DNA of 64,000 nt from Nocardia sp. BMG111209 (GCF_000381925.1 NZ_KB907309.1:1054001-1118000), one strand, 5' to 3'; counted from the first letter of the stretch, positions 1 through 7,864 are shown. Notes: generated by a model not told the origin, from the sequence alone. Translations and numbers: made by a program.

Positions 1-1
1 G

Positions 2-226
2 CCGGCGCCCAGCACCACGACGACCACCACGGCACCGACCACCACCACCCGGGGACGCCCGACCCCGCCGACCACCAGCGGTCGCGCAGGTTTCCCGGGG
101 ATGGACATACCATCAGTGCCGAGCTTCCCCGGCGCCCACGGCACCTCGGGCTACGGCGGCTACTCGAGCGGTAACCAGTACGACCACACCAGCGTCCCAG
201 CCACCGCCTCGCAAGGACTACCATGA
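2..226 (+). CDS. pknA: Serine/threonine kinase PknA, C-terminal fragment (partial)
   Basis: An open frame runs in from the left edge and stops with a TGA that overlaps the pknB ATG (ATGA). The visible 74 residues hold no domain: a Thr/Pro-rich stretch is followed by a Gly/Ser/Tyr-rich tail. In mycobacteria and relatives the gene directly upstream of pknB, in the same direction, is pknA. That kinase has an extracytoplasmic low-complexity tail rather than PASTA repeats, so the identity rests on position and composition. The four-base overlap implies translational coupling of the two kinases. The kinase domain lies outside the window and cannot be checked. Confidence 0.75.
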   Translation, partial: PAPSTTTTTTAPTTTTRGRPTPPTTSGRAGFPGMDIPSVPSFPGAHGTSGYGGYSSGNQYDHTSVPATASQGLP

Positions 227-2115
227 CGACCCCGAAGCATCTGTCCTCTCGCTACGAGTTGGGCGAGATCATCGGGTTCGGTGGCATGTCCGAGGTCCAC
301 AAGGCCCGGGATCTGCGGCTGGGCCGGGATGTCGCGATCAAGGTGCTGCGCGCGGATCTGGCCCGCGATCCCACGTTCTACCTGCGCTTCAAGCGCGAGG
401 CACAGAACGCGGCCGCGCTGAACCATCCGGCGATCGTCGCCGTCTACGACACCGGCGAGGCCGAGATCGACGGCGGCCCGCTGCCGTACATCGTGATGGA
501 GTACGTCGACGGCGACACCCTGCGCGATATGGTGCGCGGCCAGGGCCCGCTGCCGCCGCGGCGGGCGATGGAGATCATCGCCGACGTCTGCGCGGCGCTG
601 GACTTCAGTCACAAGAACGGCATCGTGCACCGGGACATGAAGCCGGCCAACATCATGATCAACCGCCAGGGCGCGGTGAAGGTGATGGACTTCGGCATCG
701 CCCGCGCCATCGCCGACAGCGCGAATCCGATGACGCAGACCGCCGCGGTGATCGGCACCGCGCAGTATCTGTCGCCGGAACAGGCCCGCGGCGAACAGGT
801 CGACGCGCGCTCGGATGTCTACTCGGTCGGCTGTGTGCTGTTCGAGATCCTCACCGCCGAACCGCCGTTCACCGGTGATTCCCCGATCGCGGTCGCCTAC
901 CAGCACGTCCGCGAGGATCCGCGGCTGCCCTCGCACGTCCATCCCGGGGTGCCGCGCGAACTCGACTCGGTCATCCTCAAGGCGATGGCGAAGAATCCGG
1001 CCAACCGGTACCAGAGCGCGGCCGAGATGCGCGCCGACCTGATCCGGGTGCTGGGCGGGCAGAAGCCGAACGCCCCGATGGTGATGACCGACGAGGACCG
1101 CACCACGTTCCTCGGCAGCATGGATTCGATGCCGCGCAACTACGACGACGACACCGGCGAGCACGATATGCGCCGCCCGGATCGAGGCGGCCGCCGCTCG
1201 CTGCTGATCTGGCTCGGCGCCGCCGCGGCCGTGATCGTGGCCTTCGCCCTGTACTGGGTACTGCTCGGCCCGGGCAGCCGCCCGGATCAGATCGCGATCC
1301 CGGATCTGGCGAACAAACCGGCCGCCGCAGCCCAATCCGACCTGCAGCAGGCCGGTTTCTCGGTGGCCGTGCAGGAGAAGCCGGACGGTAAGGTCGCCGC
1401 GGGCAACGTCATCGCGACCCAGCCGCTGGGCGGTTCGAGGGTCGACAAGGGCAGCACCGTCACCGTGCAGGTGTCGACCGGCCCGCAGCAGGTGGCGGTG
1501 CCACGGCTGGCGCTGCTCACCCAGCAACAGGCCGAGCAACGGTTGAACTCGATCGGCTTGAAGCTGGATCCGCAGGTGCAGCAGAGCGCGTCCAGCATGG
1601 ACGAGAAGGACAAGGTGGTGAACCAGACGCCGCCGGAGGGCACCAAGGTGGACGCCGGCAGTCCCATCACCATCTTCCTCGGCCACGGCCCGGATCAGGT
1701 CCGGGTGCCCCAGGTGGTCGGCCAGTCGATCGACGTGGCGGAGCCGAACCTGGTGGAGAGCGCGGGATTCAAGATCTCGGTCCAGCAGGTCCAGTCCTCC
1801 CGGCCCAAGGGTGAGGTGATCGCGACAACCCCCTCCGGTGGCTCGATGGCCGACAAGGGTTCGACGGTCACCGTGCAGGTGTCCTCGGGCGATATCACCA
1901 TGCCGAGCCTGGTCGGGCTGACCCCGTCCCAGGCGATGGACCGGCTGCGATCGGCGGGCTGGACCGGCGGCGCCGGGCAGATCGCGCAGACCACCCAGGG
2001 CACCTTCGACGCCGGCAACGTGGGCCGGATCATCGATCAGCAGCCCAAGGCCGGATCGTCGGTCGCCAAGGACGGCATCATCACCATCGTCACCGGGGTG
2101 CTCGGCCCGCCGTGA
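223..2115 (+). CDS. pknB: PASTA-domain serine/threonine kinase PknB
   Basis: Membrane kinase that senses muropeptide/lipid II and phosphorylates cell-wall and division proteins. The N-terminal kinase domain (about residues 11-275) has the glycine loop GFGGMSEV, catalytic Lys40, HRDMKPAN with Asp138, DFG at 156-158, and an activation loop with Thr171 and Thr173 before GTAQYLSPEQ. These residue numbers coincide with those of M. tuberculosis PknB. A basic juxtamembrane linker leads to one membrane segment (about 327-347). Four PASTA repeats follow outside the cell (about 355-630). At 630 aa the protein is full length. Its start overlaps the upstream kinase stop. Likely targets CwlM and MurJ are encoded in this same window. 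Confidence 0.97.
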   Translation: MTTPKHLSSRYELGEIIGFGGMSEVHKARDLRLGRDVAIKVLRADLARDPTFYLRFKREAQNAAALNHPAIVAVYDTGEAEIDGGPLPYIVMEYVDGDTLRDMVRGQGPLPPRRAMEIIADVCAALDFSHKNGIVHRDMKPANIMINRQGAVKVMDFGIARAIADSANPMTQTAAVIGTAQYLSPEQARGEQVDARSDVYSVGCVLFEILTAEPPFTGDSPIAVAYQHVREDPRLPSHVHPGVPRELDSVILKAMAKNPANRYQSAAEMRADLIRVLGGQKPNAPMVMTDEDRTTFLGSMDSMPRNYDDDTGEHDMRRPDRGGRRSLLIWLGAAAAVIVAFALYWVLLGPGSRPDQIAIPDLANKPAAAAQSDLQQAGFSVAVQEKPDGKVAAGNVIATQPLGGSRVDKGSTVTVQVSTGPQQVAVPRLALLTQQQAEQRLNSIGLKLDPQVQQSASSMDEKDKVVNQTPPEGTKVDAGSPITIFLGHGPDQVRVPQVVGQSIDVAEPNLVESAGFKISVQQVQSSRPKGEVIATTPSGGSMADKGSTVTVQVSSGDITMPSLVGLTPSQAMDRLRSAGWTGGAGQIAQTTQGTFDAGNVGRIIDQQPKAGSSVAKDGIITIVTGVLGPP

Positions 2116-2121
2116 CGCCGG

Positions 2122-2607
2122 TCAGGCCAGGTCGAGGTGCCGGTTCATCGACATGGCCTCCGCGGCGAGATCCGGCAGCTCGATCACTTCGATGCCGTGT
2201 TCGCGCAGCTTCTCCACCCCGACGCAGTCGGCCACGAAGGTGGCCGGCTCCCGCCAGGCGATGACCACCCGGGCGACACCGGCGGCCAGGAGCCGATCGG
2301 TGCACGGCGCCCGGTCCACCGACGCGCGCCGCGAGCACGGCTCCAGCGTGCTGTAGACGGTGGCGTGCGCCAGCCGCGGGTCGTCGCCGAGCTTGTTCAG
2401 CGCGGATTCCTCGGCGTGCACCTTGGCATCCGTCTCGCGCGAATAGCCATGGGCGAGTTCGGTTCCGTCGGCGCCGACGATCACCGCCCCCACCGAGAAC
2501 GCGGTATCGCTGACCGGGCACAGCCGGGCCAGCACGATGGCGTGATGCATCCAGAACCGGTGCTCCGCAGCGGGGCTCACGTGCCGGTCCGCGAAATCGG
2601 TTGTCAC
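2122..2607 (-). CDS. RibD-type cytidine/deoxycytidylate deaminase domain protein
   Basis: Zinc-dependent deaminase of the CMP/dCMP family, 161 aa. The signature is intact: HAEE near residue 65 (zinc His and catalytic Glu) and PCSRRASVDRAPC with the two zinc cysteines. The spacing between those cysteines fits the riboflavin-type RibD deaminase better than cytidine deaminase. The GTG start has GGAAG seven bases upstream. It lies 3' of a separately encoded RibD-type reductase on the same strand, so together they look like the two halves of bifunctional RibD (deaminase plus 5-amino-6-ribosylamino-uracil 5'-phosphate reductase) encoded apart. No other riboflavin gene is nearby, so the substrate is inferred. 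The gene converges with pknB, with only six bases between the stops. Confidence 0.8.
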   Translation of the reverse strand: MTTDFADRHVSPAAEHRFWMHHAIVLARLCPVSDTAFSVGAVIVGADGTELAHGYSRETDAKVHAEESALNKLGDDPRLAHATVYSTLEPCSRRASVDRAPCTDRLLAAGVARVVIAWREPATFVADCVGVEKLREHGIEVIELPDLAAEAMSMNRHLDLA

Positions 2608-2821
2608 TGTGAGACTTCCATTCCGTGTCGGTGCCTGATTACTATCTGCCGCCGGTCCTGTCCGGCCGGTTGCCGGCCGCCGCCAGGATTTCCCGGCGAC
2701 GCGGCGAGCGAACCTGTCGGTACGTTCGTCCGCACGCTTCGGACGGCATTGCCGTCACAGCGAATCCCCCGGATCCCGGGGACACCGTCACGACCGATGG
2801 TCGACCGGACGTCCCGACGAC

Positions 2822-3532
2822 TCAGCGGCCGGAGGTGTCGTCGTCGACCGGCGGATCGTCAGCATCACGGAGCAGGTACCGCAGGACCGCGATATCGCCG
2901 AGGCGGGTGACGTCCGTCAATATCATTCTGCGCCCGGAACCGCCGGGATAGTCGGCCGGATGCAGGAAGCGCGGGGCTTCCCGGTCGCCGACCAGGATCG
3001 GGGCGACGGCCAGCAGCAGTTCGTCGGCCAGTCCGGCGGCGAGGAAACGGGTGTGGATGTGGCCGCCGCCCTCGACCATCATCCGCCGGATTCCCCGATC
3101 GCCGAGGTCGTCGAGCAGCGCGCCGAAGTCGAGTTCGGCGCCGAGCGCGATGACCTCGGCCAGGCCGTCCAGCCGGGCGCCGAGCCGGGCGGCCCCGGAG
3201 GTGGTGGTGTACACGAGCTTCCGGTCGCCGGTGTGCAGGAAGCGCAGCTCCGGATCGAGGTCGCCGCTCGCGGTCACGGTGACCTTCGCCGGATGTTCCG
3301 GCTTCCCGGCCGCCACCCGCCGGGCCCGGCGCGACTCGCTGCCGATCAGCAGCCGCGGGTTGTCGCTGCGCAGGGTCTGTGCCCCCACCAGGATCGCGTC
3401 GGAATCCGCGCGGACCGCATCCACCCGATCGAAGTCGTCCGGATTCGACAACAGCAACCGCTGCGGCGACGCATCGTCCAGATATCCGTCGATGCTCACC
3501 GCGGCCGACAGCAGTACGTATGGGCGAACCAT
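2822..3532 (-). CDS. RibD C-terminal-like (dihydrofolate reductase fold) reductase
   Basis: 236 aa, entirely a RibD_C/dihydrofolate-reductase-like domain. Recognisable parts are the N-terminal strand and SIDGYLDD, the DAILVGAQTLRSDNPRLL segment typical of RibD reductases, the VEGGGHIHTRFL segment (NADPH/substrate loop), and a DELLLAVAPILVGD strand near the C-terminus. The family reduces the ribosyl side chain in riboflavin biosynthesis; stand-alone members may have other substrates. It precedes the deaminase gene by 214 bp in the same direction, so co-transcription is likely but not tight. The ATG start follows a G-rich stretch with no clear spacing; a downstream start is possible. Confidence 0.8.
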   Translation of the reverse strand: MVRPYVLLSAAVSIDGYLDDASPQRLLLSNPDDFDRVDAVRADSDAILVGAQTLRSDNPRLLIGSESRRARRVAAGKPEHPAKVTVTASGDLDPELRFLHTGDRKLVYTTTSGAARLGARLDGLAEVIALGAELDFGALLDDLGDRGIRRMMVEGGGHIHTRFLAAGLADELLLAVAPILVGDREAPRFLHPADYPGGSGRRMILTDVTRLGDIAVLRYLLRDADDPPVDDDTSGR

Positions 3533-3834
3533 CCCCCGATCCCATCACACCTGTGCACAACCACGATTGTCCCGGGGCGACTCGAGGACGAGCGGTCCGG
3601 CACCGGGACCGACCGTATCGGACATGTCCGGACGGCATCCGAACATCCCGATACGGCCGTCGACCTGCGCTCGCCGACGCACGGCGACGCGGGGTTCACT
3701 CGCGACCACGTGCGACCGATCGAAATCTGCCGCACAAGGCCGGCGCGAGTTATCCACAGGCCGGACGGCATATGTGTACAACTATCACGCTCGCCGAACG
3801 ATCCGATCGCGACCTGCGCTGATCGACGCCACCC

Positions 3835-3978
3835 GGGAATTCGTCTCGACGAAAGCTCGGAGATTCCTCTCAACGGGACCTCGGAGATTCGTCTCGACAG
3901 GGCACCCCGGGGATCCCGCGTCGACCGGCACTCCGAGGATCCGCGCGACGGGCGCTGAGGATCCGCGCGACGGGCGCT
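3835..3978. repeat. Degenerate 22-26 bp tandem repeat, about six units
   Basis: Six consecutive units begin with GA(A/G)ATTC or G(A/G)GGATCC, followed by a CG-rich core containing (TCT)CGAC or GCGCGAC. Unit starts fall near 3835, 3859, 3883, 3909, 3935 and 3957. The last two units, 3935-3956 and 3957-3978, are identical over 22 bp; the earlier ones are progressively diverged. No ORF uses it. Confidence 0.8.
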
Positions 3979-4117
3979 CAGCGAATCGGCCCCGGTGGAA
4001 CTGCGGAACTACCGCGTCGCCCTGAGAGATTGGGGCCGAGCACCACCCATAGAGCGCTCGACACCGCCGCGCCCGGAGGGGTGCCATGCTGTTCAGCACC
4101 CACTCACCGGCTGGCGC

Positions 4118-4196
4118 TGTGAGTAGCGCACAGCCTGTGAGTAACGCACAGCCGCACGTGAGGCGGGCACCACTCACAGGCTGTGCGCTACTCACA
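4118..4196. repeat. 25-bp perfect inverted repeat with extra half copies
   Basis: The arms 4118-4142 and 4172-4196 are perfect reverse complements around a 29-bp loop. The core word is GTGAGTAGCGCACAGCC. A further direct near-copy (GTGAGTAACGCACAGCC) sits at 4137-4153. The right side carries two copies of GGCACCACTCACAGG (around 4166 and 4203), the second running into the trpG/pabA stop. No T-tract follows on either strand, so it is not a classical intrinsic terminator. Confidence 0.85.
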
Positions 4197-4210
4197 AAGG
4201 TGGGCACCAC

Positions 4211-4852
4211 TCACAGGGTGAGTGCTGCGACCTCTGCCTCGAGGGTGGAGATCAGTCCCTCGGCGGGCCGGTCGCCGCAGACCTCCAGCCAGTTGGCCAG
4301 CATTCGGTGTCCGCCCTGGGTGAGGACCGATTCGGGGTGGAACTGCACGCCGTGGATCGGCAGGGTGCGGTGCCGCAACGCCATCACGATGCCGCTCTCG
4401 GTGCGGCCGGTGACCTCGATCTCGTCGGGCAGGGTGTCCTCGAGCACGGTCAGCGAGTGATAGCGGGTGGCGGTGAACGGGTCGGGCAGGCCGGCCAGCA
4501 CACCGACACCCTTGTGGAATACCGAGCTGGTCTTGCCGTGCAGCAGTTCGGGGGCGCGGGTGACAGTTGCGCCGAAGGATTCGCCGATGGCCTGATGACC
4601 CAGGCACACCCCGAGCAACGGGGTGAGGCTGCGCGCCGCCGCGCCGACCAGGTCGATACTCGCGCCGGCGCGCGCGGGGGTGCCGGGTCCGGGGCTGATC
4701 AACACCCCGTCGTACTCCGTCACCACCTCGTCCACGACGGCCAGGCGCGGATCGTCGTTGCGCCACACCGTGGCCTCGACGCCCAGCTGGCCCAGGTACT
4801 GCACCAGGTTGAACACGAAGCTGTCGTAGTTGTCGACCACCAGTACGCGCAT
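4211..4852 (-). CDS. trpG: Glutamine amidotransferase, anthranilate/aminodeoxychorismate synthase component II
   Basis: 213-aa class I glutamine amidotransferase that supplies ammonia from glutamine to a chorismate-using partner (TrpE or PabB). It has the N-terminal DNYDSF motif, the oxyanion segment SPGPGTP, the nucleophile Cys in GVCLGHQ, and the His/Glu of the triad in GVQFHPES. Length and motifs fit TrpG/PabA exactly. In mycobacteria the orthologue near pknB is named TrpG, but no trpE or pabB gene is adjacent here. The enzyme may therefore serve tryptophan, folate or both, as amphibolic versions do. It is transcribed alone, divergent from crgA. Confidence 0.9.
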   Translation of the reverse strand: MRVLVVDNYDSFVFNLVQYLGQLGVEATVWRNDDPRLAVVDEVVTEYDGVLISPGPGTPARAGASIDLVGAAARSLTPLLGVCLGHQAIGESFGATVTRAPELLHGKTSSVFHKGVGVLAGLPDPFTATRYHSLTVLEDTLPDEIEVTGRTESGIVMALRHRTLPIHGVQFHPESVLTQGGHRMLANWLEVCGDRPAEGLISTLEAEVAALTL

Positions 4853-5034
4853 GGAACGAGCCTACGTCGCACCCGACACGCGGTCGCGGGAATATCCGGC
4901 ACGCGCCCCGACAACACTCCGGACCCCGGACGTATACCCAGCTGGGATAGCCTTTAGGCAGACCGGTAGATGGCCGGCGTGGCCGCACGGCCGCGCTCCG
5001 CCGGTACGACCTGTACGCCGAATACGAGGACGTC

Positions 5035-5301
5035 ATGCCCAAGTCGAAGGTCCGGAAGAAGACCGATTACTCGATCACGCCGAACAGCCGCATCCCGGTG
5101 AAGGTGAGGGCGGCCGGGCCGTCCCCGGCCTGGTACATCACCGTCATGCTGGGCTTCATGCTGGCCGGGCTGGTCTGGCTGCTGGTGTATTACCTGGGTG
5201 CCGATCACATTTCCTGGATGAGCGATCTGGGTGCCTGGAATTTCCTGATCGGCTTCGGTCTCATGGTGATCGGGCTGATCATGACGATGCGCTGGCGCTG
5301 A
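5035..5301 (+). CDS. crgA: Cell division protein CrgA
   Basis: 88-aa inner-membrane protein of the actinobacterial divisome. It has a basic cytoplasmic N-terminus (MPKSKVRKK), then two membrane helices (about 32-53 and 68-86) separated by a short loop, ending at MRWR. This matches the usual size and topology. In mycobacteria CrgA recruits FtsI and other septal proteins; in Streptomyces it restrains FtsZ ring formation. It is followed by a dense group of DnaA-box-like sequences and then a PH-domain gene in the same direction. Confidence 0.93.
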   Translation: MPKSKVRKKTDYSITPNSRIPVKVRAAGPSPAWYITVMLGFMLAGLVWLLVYYLGADHISWMSDLGAWNFLIGFGLMVIGLIMTMRWR

Positions 5302-5348
5302 TCCACAGCACTGTGGATATCCACACCTGTGGATAGCAGTGTGGACAA
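5299..5348. promoter_or_regulatory. Cluster of five DnaA-box-like 9-mers outside oriC
   Basis: Within 50 bp there are TGATCCACA (5299-5307), a reverse ATATCCACA (5312-5320), ATATCCACA (5317-5325), a reverse CTATCCACA (5328-5336) and a perfect reverse TTGTCCACA (5340-5348). All keep the TCCACA core. Two more lie inside the next gene: perfect TTGTCCACA at 5498-5506 and TCATCCACA at 5791-5799. The cluster sits between crgA and the PH-protein start. A role in DnaA binding or titration, or control of the downstream gene, is inference. Confidence 0.65.
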
Positions 5349-5368
5349 CTCGAGGAGCAATTGGGGAC

Positions 5369-5899
5369 GTGAGCGAACAATCGTCCGCGCATCCCGTCGA
5401 CGATCCGTCGGCGGGACCGCGCCTCGCCTGGTCCACCCCGCTGCCCGCGCTGATCGTCGCGGCGCTCGGCGGCGTCGCGCTGGCGGTCGCGGCGGCGTTG
5501 TCCACAGACCCGCCCGGCCGCCTGCTGGTCGGGCTGGGGGCGGCATTACTGCTGGTCCTGGTCCTGATCGGCGTCCGGCAGCGGCCGCGACTACAGGTCC
5601 GGATCGGGGCCTCGCCACGCCTGATCGTGCGCGGCGTGCTCGGGCCTGTGGAGTACTCGCCTGAACAGATCCGGCGCGCCCGGTTGGTGAGTACCCCCAG
5701 GCTCGGCCGCCGTGTCCCCAGCCTGGAGATCGACGTGGATCATCACGGCGACGAGCGGCTGTTGATATTCGGCCGCTGGGATCTCGGAACTCATCCACAG
5801 GATGTACTCGACGCGCTCGTCGTACACCGCCTGGCCGATCCGGGCGATGCCTTTCCGGGCGAGACCGGACCCGAGGACGACCGCCCCGGCACCTGGTGA
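5369..5899 (+). CDS. PH domain-containing membrane protein (Rv0010c-like)
   Basis: 176 aa from the chosen GTG, which is preceded by GAGGAG and GGGGA. An in-frame GTG at 5339 would add ten residues but lies inside the DnaA-box cluster. Two hydrophobic segments (LIVAALGGVALAVAAAL and LLVGLGAALLLVLVLIGV) are followed by a cytoplasmic bacterial PH-like domain (about 75-150) containing SPRLIVRGVLGPVEYSPEQI. The equivalent gene between crgA and ppiA in mycobacteria encodes a PH-domain membrane protein of unknown function. Position and domain agree; the biochemical role is unknown. Confidence 0.8.
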   Translation: MSEQSSAHPVDDPSAGPRLAWSTPLPALIVAALGGVALAVAAALSTDPPGRLLVGLGAALLLVLVLIGVRQRPRLQVRIGASPRLIVRGVLGPVEYSPEQIRRARLVSTPRLGRRVPSLEIDVDHHGDERLLIFGRWDLGTHPQDVLDALVVHRLADPGDAFPGETGPEDDRPGTW

Positions 5900-6086
5900 C
5901 CCGCCCGAACCGCTCACCGAACCCGGTCACACAAGTCCACTGACCCGCCGCCCGATCCGGTCACCGAACCACCGCCCGAGTCTGCCGCGCGAGCCCGCCG
6001 ACTGCCGCCCGGCCCGGTCACCCGATCCGGCCGGGCGAGCCCACCGACCCCCAGCCCCCTGATCCGGCCGCCCGGTCCGCAGTGAA

Positions 6087-6956
6087 TCAGCCCGCGATAC
6101 TCGCCGCCGCGGCCACGATCGCGGCAATGGCGACGACCGCCACCCCCGCCACGGCCGCCCAGCCGATCGTCCGCGCCGATTCCCGGGTCTTCGCCCCGAG
6201 CCACTCCGGCAGGAACAGAATGCCCACCGTGGCCAGCGTGCCGGCGGCCAGGCCGCCGAGATGCCCCCACAGTGAGATACCGGGCAGCGAGACGCTGATG
6301 ATCAGGTTGATCGCGATCAGTACCAGCATCTGCACCGGACTCTGCCGCAGTCGCAGCAGGATGACCGTCATCGCGCCGAACAGACCGTAGATCGCACCGG
6401 AGGCTCCGGCGGTGGCCGCGTTCTGCGCCAGCCACATCACCGCCGCCGAACCGCCCAGCAGCGCGGTGAGATAGACCGCCAGATAGCGGGCCCGGCCCAG
6501 TACGAGTTCGGTGTCCCGGCCCAGGATGTACAGCGCGAACATGTTCACCAGCAGGTGGATGGGTCCGTAGTGCAGGAATCCGGCGCCGAGCACCCGCACC
6601 CACTCCCCGCGGTCGGCCACCATCCGCGGGGCGAGCACCCAGTCGTAGAACAGCCGCGACAGCTGGTTGTCGCCGATGCTGTGCGCCTGCGCCGCGGTCG
6701 CCGCGAAGACGGCCACGTTGAGCGCGATCAGGCCGTAGGTGGCGTAGGGCTTCGGCCGCGCGGCCGCGGTGCCGGGCACGGGCCGGACCTGCCGGGCCTG
6801 CGCGCCCTCCTCCCGGAGGCAGTCGACGCAGTGTTGTCCGACCGCGGCCGGACGCAGGCATTCGGGACAGGCCGGACGCCCGCACCGCGTGCATGCCAGA
6901 CCGGTGGCCCGGTCGGGGTGGCGGACGCAGGTCGGTGCGGGCGGATTCGGGTTCAC
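6087..6956 (-). CDS. Rhomboid-family intramembrane serine protease with N-terminal B-box zinc finger
   Basis: About 290 aa. The N-terminal 45 residues form a Cys/His cluster (CVRHPDRATGLACTRCGRP, then CPECLRP and CVDC) of the B-box type. The rest is a six- to seven-helix rhomboid core with the catalytic serine in GASGAIYGLFGA, the His of the dyad in WGHLGGLAAG, and the conserved HLLVNM segment. Rhomboids cleave substrates within the membrane; the substrate here is unknown. The start is uncertain: a GTG at 6956 (VNPNPPAP) is chosen, and a TTG at 6968 is the alternative. Neither has a good Shine-Dalgarno. It lies just downstream of ppiA in the same direction. Confidence 0.88.
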   Translation of the reverse strand: MNPNPPAPTCVRHPDRATGLACTRCGRPACPECLRPAAVGQHCVDCLREEGAQARQVRPVPGTAAARPKPYATYGLIALNVAVFAATAAQAHSIGDNQLSRLFYDWVLAPRMVADRGEWVRVLGAGFLHYGPIHLLVNMFALYILGRDTELVLGRARYLAVYLTALLGGSAAVMWLAQNAATAGASGAIYGLFGAMTVILLRLRQSPVQMLVLIAINLIISVSLPGISLWGHLGGLAAGTLATVGILFLPEWLGAKTRESARTIGWAAVAGVAVVAIAAIVAAAASIAG

Positions 6957-6977
6957 GTCACAACACAACCAGAAAAC

Positions 6978-7520
6978 TCAGGCGAGCGTGATGCTGGAGA
7001 CGACGATCGGATCCTTCGGCCGGTCGTTGCGGTCGGTGGGGGTGGCGGCGATCGCGTCGACCACCTTGCGGGAGTCCGGATCCACCACCTCGCCGAAGAT
7101 CGTGTGCCGCCGATTCAGATGCGGCTGCGGGCTGACGGTGATGAAGAACTGCGAGCCGTTGGTCTTGGTCCCCGGGCCGGCATTCGCCATTCCCACCAGA
7201 TACGCCCGGTCGAATCGCAGTTCCGGATGGAATTCGTCGCCGAATTCGAATCCGGGACCGCCCCGGCCGGTTCCGGTCGGATCGCCGGTCTGGATCATGA
7301 AGCCGTCCATCACCCGGTGGAACAGGACGCCGTCGTAGAACGGGCCGGACGCGCCACCGCTACCGTTCTGCTTGGTGTACGGGGCGGAGCCGTCGGCGAG
7401 GCCGATGAAGTTCCGCACCGTCTTGGGGGCGTGGTTACCGAAGAGCGAGATCGCGATATCGCCGAGGTTGGTGTGCAGCGTGGCCACGGCGGTCTGGTTC
7501 GGTGAGGTCACGCGGACCAT
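6978..7520 (-). CDS. ppiA: Peptidyl-prolyl cis-trans isomerase, cyclophilin type
   Basis: 180-aa cytoplasmic cyclophilin without a signal peptide. Active-site motifs are FHRVMDGFMIQTGDPTGTGRGGPG (given in part: FHRVMDGFMIQTGD) and NGSQFFIT, with the conserved HTIFGEV near the C-terminus. It catalyses prolyl isomerisation in protein folding. The ATG at 7520 gives the usual N-terminus; an ATG eight codons upstream is possible. The orthologue occupies the same place relative to the rhomboid/PH gene group in mycobacteria. Confidence 0.93.
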   Translation of the reverse strand: MVRVTSPNQTAVATLHTNLGDIAISLFGNHAPKTVRNFIGLADGSAPYTKQNGSGGASGPFYDGVLFHRVMDGFMIQTGDPTGTGRGGPGFEFGDEFHPELRFDRAYLVGMANAGPGTKTNGSQFFITVSPQPHLNRRHTIFGEVVDPDSRKVVDAIAATPTDRNDRPKDPIVVSSITLA

Positions 7521-7643
7521 GGTGCCACGCACGGACCGGTCCACTCGGAATCACCACCCGGCTCGATCGGCCGTGGTCCGCGACACGCTGACCACGTGAC
7601 CTGCCACGCTGCGCGAACGACGCCGCTGTGTCACAGTGGTCGC

Positions 7644-7841
7644 ATGGCTCTGGGGAGTATTCGGGAATCCGGCAGGTTGCGTAATCGCCTCATCGTCGCG
7701 GTCCTCATCGCGCTGGTCACCGCCGTCGCCGGCGTGCTGCGCGCGCGCCGCCCGCAGCTGCCGCCGCCCGCCGCCGAACCGCCGCGCATCGGCTATTCCC
7801 GCAACGGCGCCACCCCGCAAGGCAGCACCGTCCTGGTCTGA
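7644..7841 (+). CDS. Small hypothetical single-pass membrane protein
   Basis: 65 aa: a basic N-terminus (MALGSIRESGRLRNR), one hydrophobic helix (LIVAVLIALVTAVAGVL), then a proline- and arginine-rich tail. It is oriented opposite to its neighbours and occupies the 344-bp spacer between ppiA and the ABC permease. The charge layout (positive inside, then helix) is typical of a real small membrane protein, but no family is recognised and no strong ribosome-binding site is visible. Confidence 0.5.
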   Translation: MALGSIRESGRLRNRLIVAVLIALVTAVAGVLRARRPQLPPPAAEPPRIGYSRNGATPQGSTVLV

Positions 7842-7864
7842 GGCCGCACCCACCGGCCGCACCG

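Larger units (their letters stand above)
3533..4210. other. Gene-free spacer with repeats (678 bp)
   Basis: No convincing coding frame on either strand. The spacer holds an isolated perfect TTATCCACA box (3750-3758), a decaying tandem repeat (3835-3978) and a large inverted repeat (4118-4196), listed separately. It separates the reductase gene, transcribed away from it, from the 3' end of trpG/pabA. Confidence 0.7.

Noticed and set aside
160..1686. 508-codon open frame antisense to pknB
   Set aside because: Overlaps the kinase and PASTA repeats on the other strand; Arg/His/Leu-rich shadow.
3496..3873. 125-codon minus-strand ORF in the spacer after the reductase gene
   Set aside because: Cys/Arg/Ser-rich with no pattern of a folded protein and no ribosome-binding site; overlaps the reductase start.
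3935..3978. CRISPR array or attachment site
   Set aside because: Units abut directly with no unique spacers and no integrase is near.
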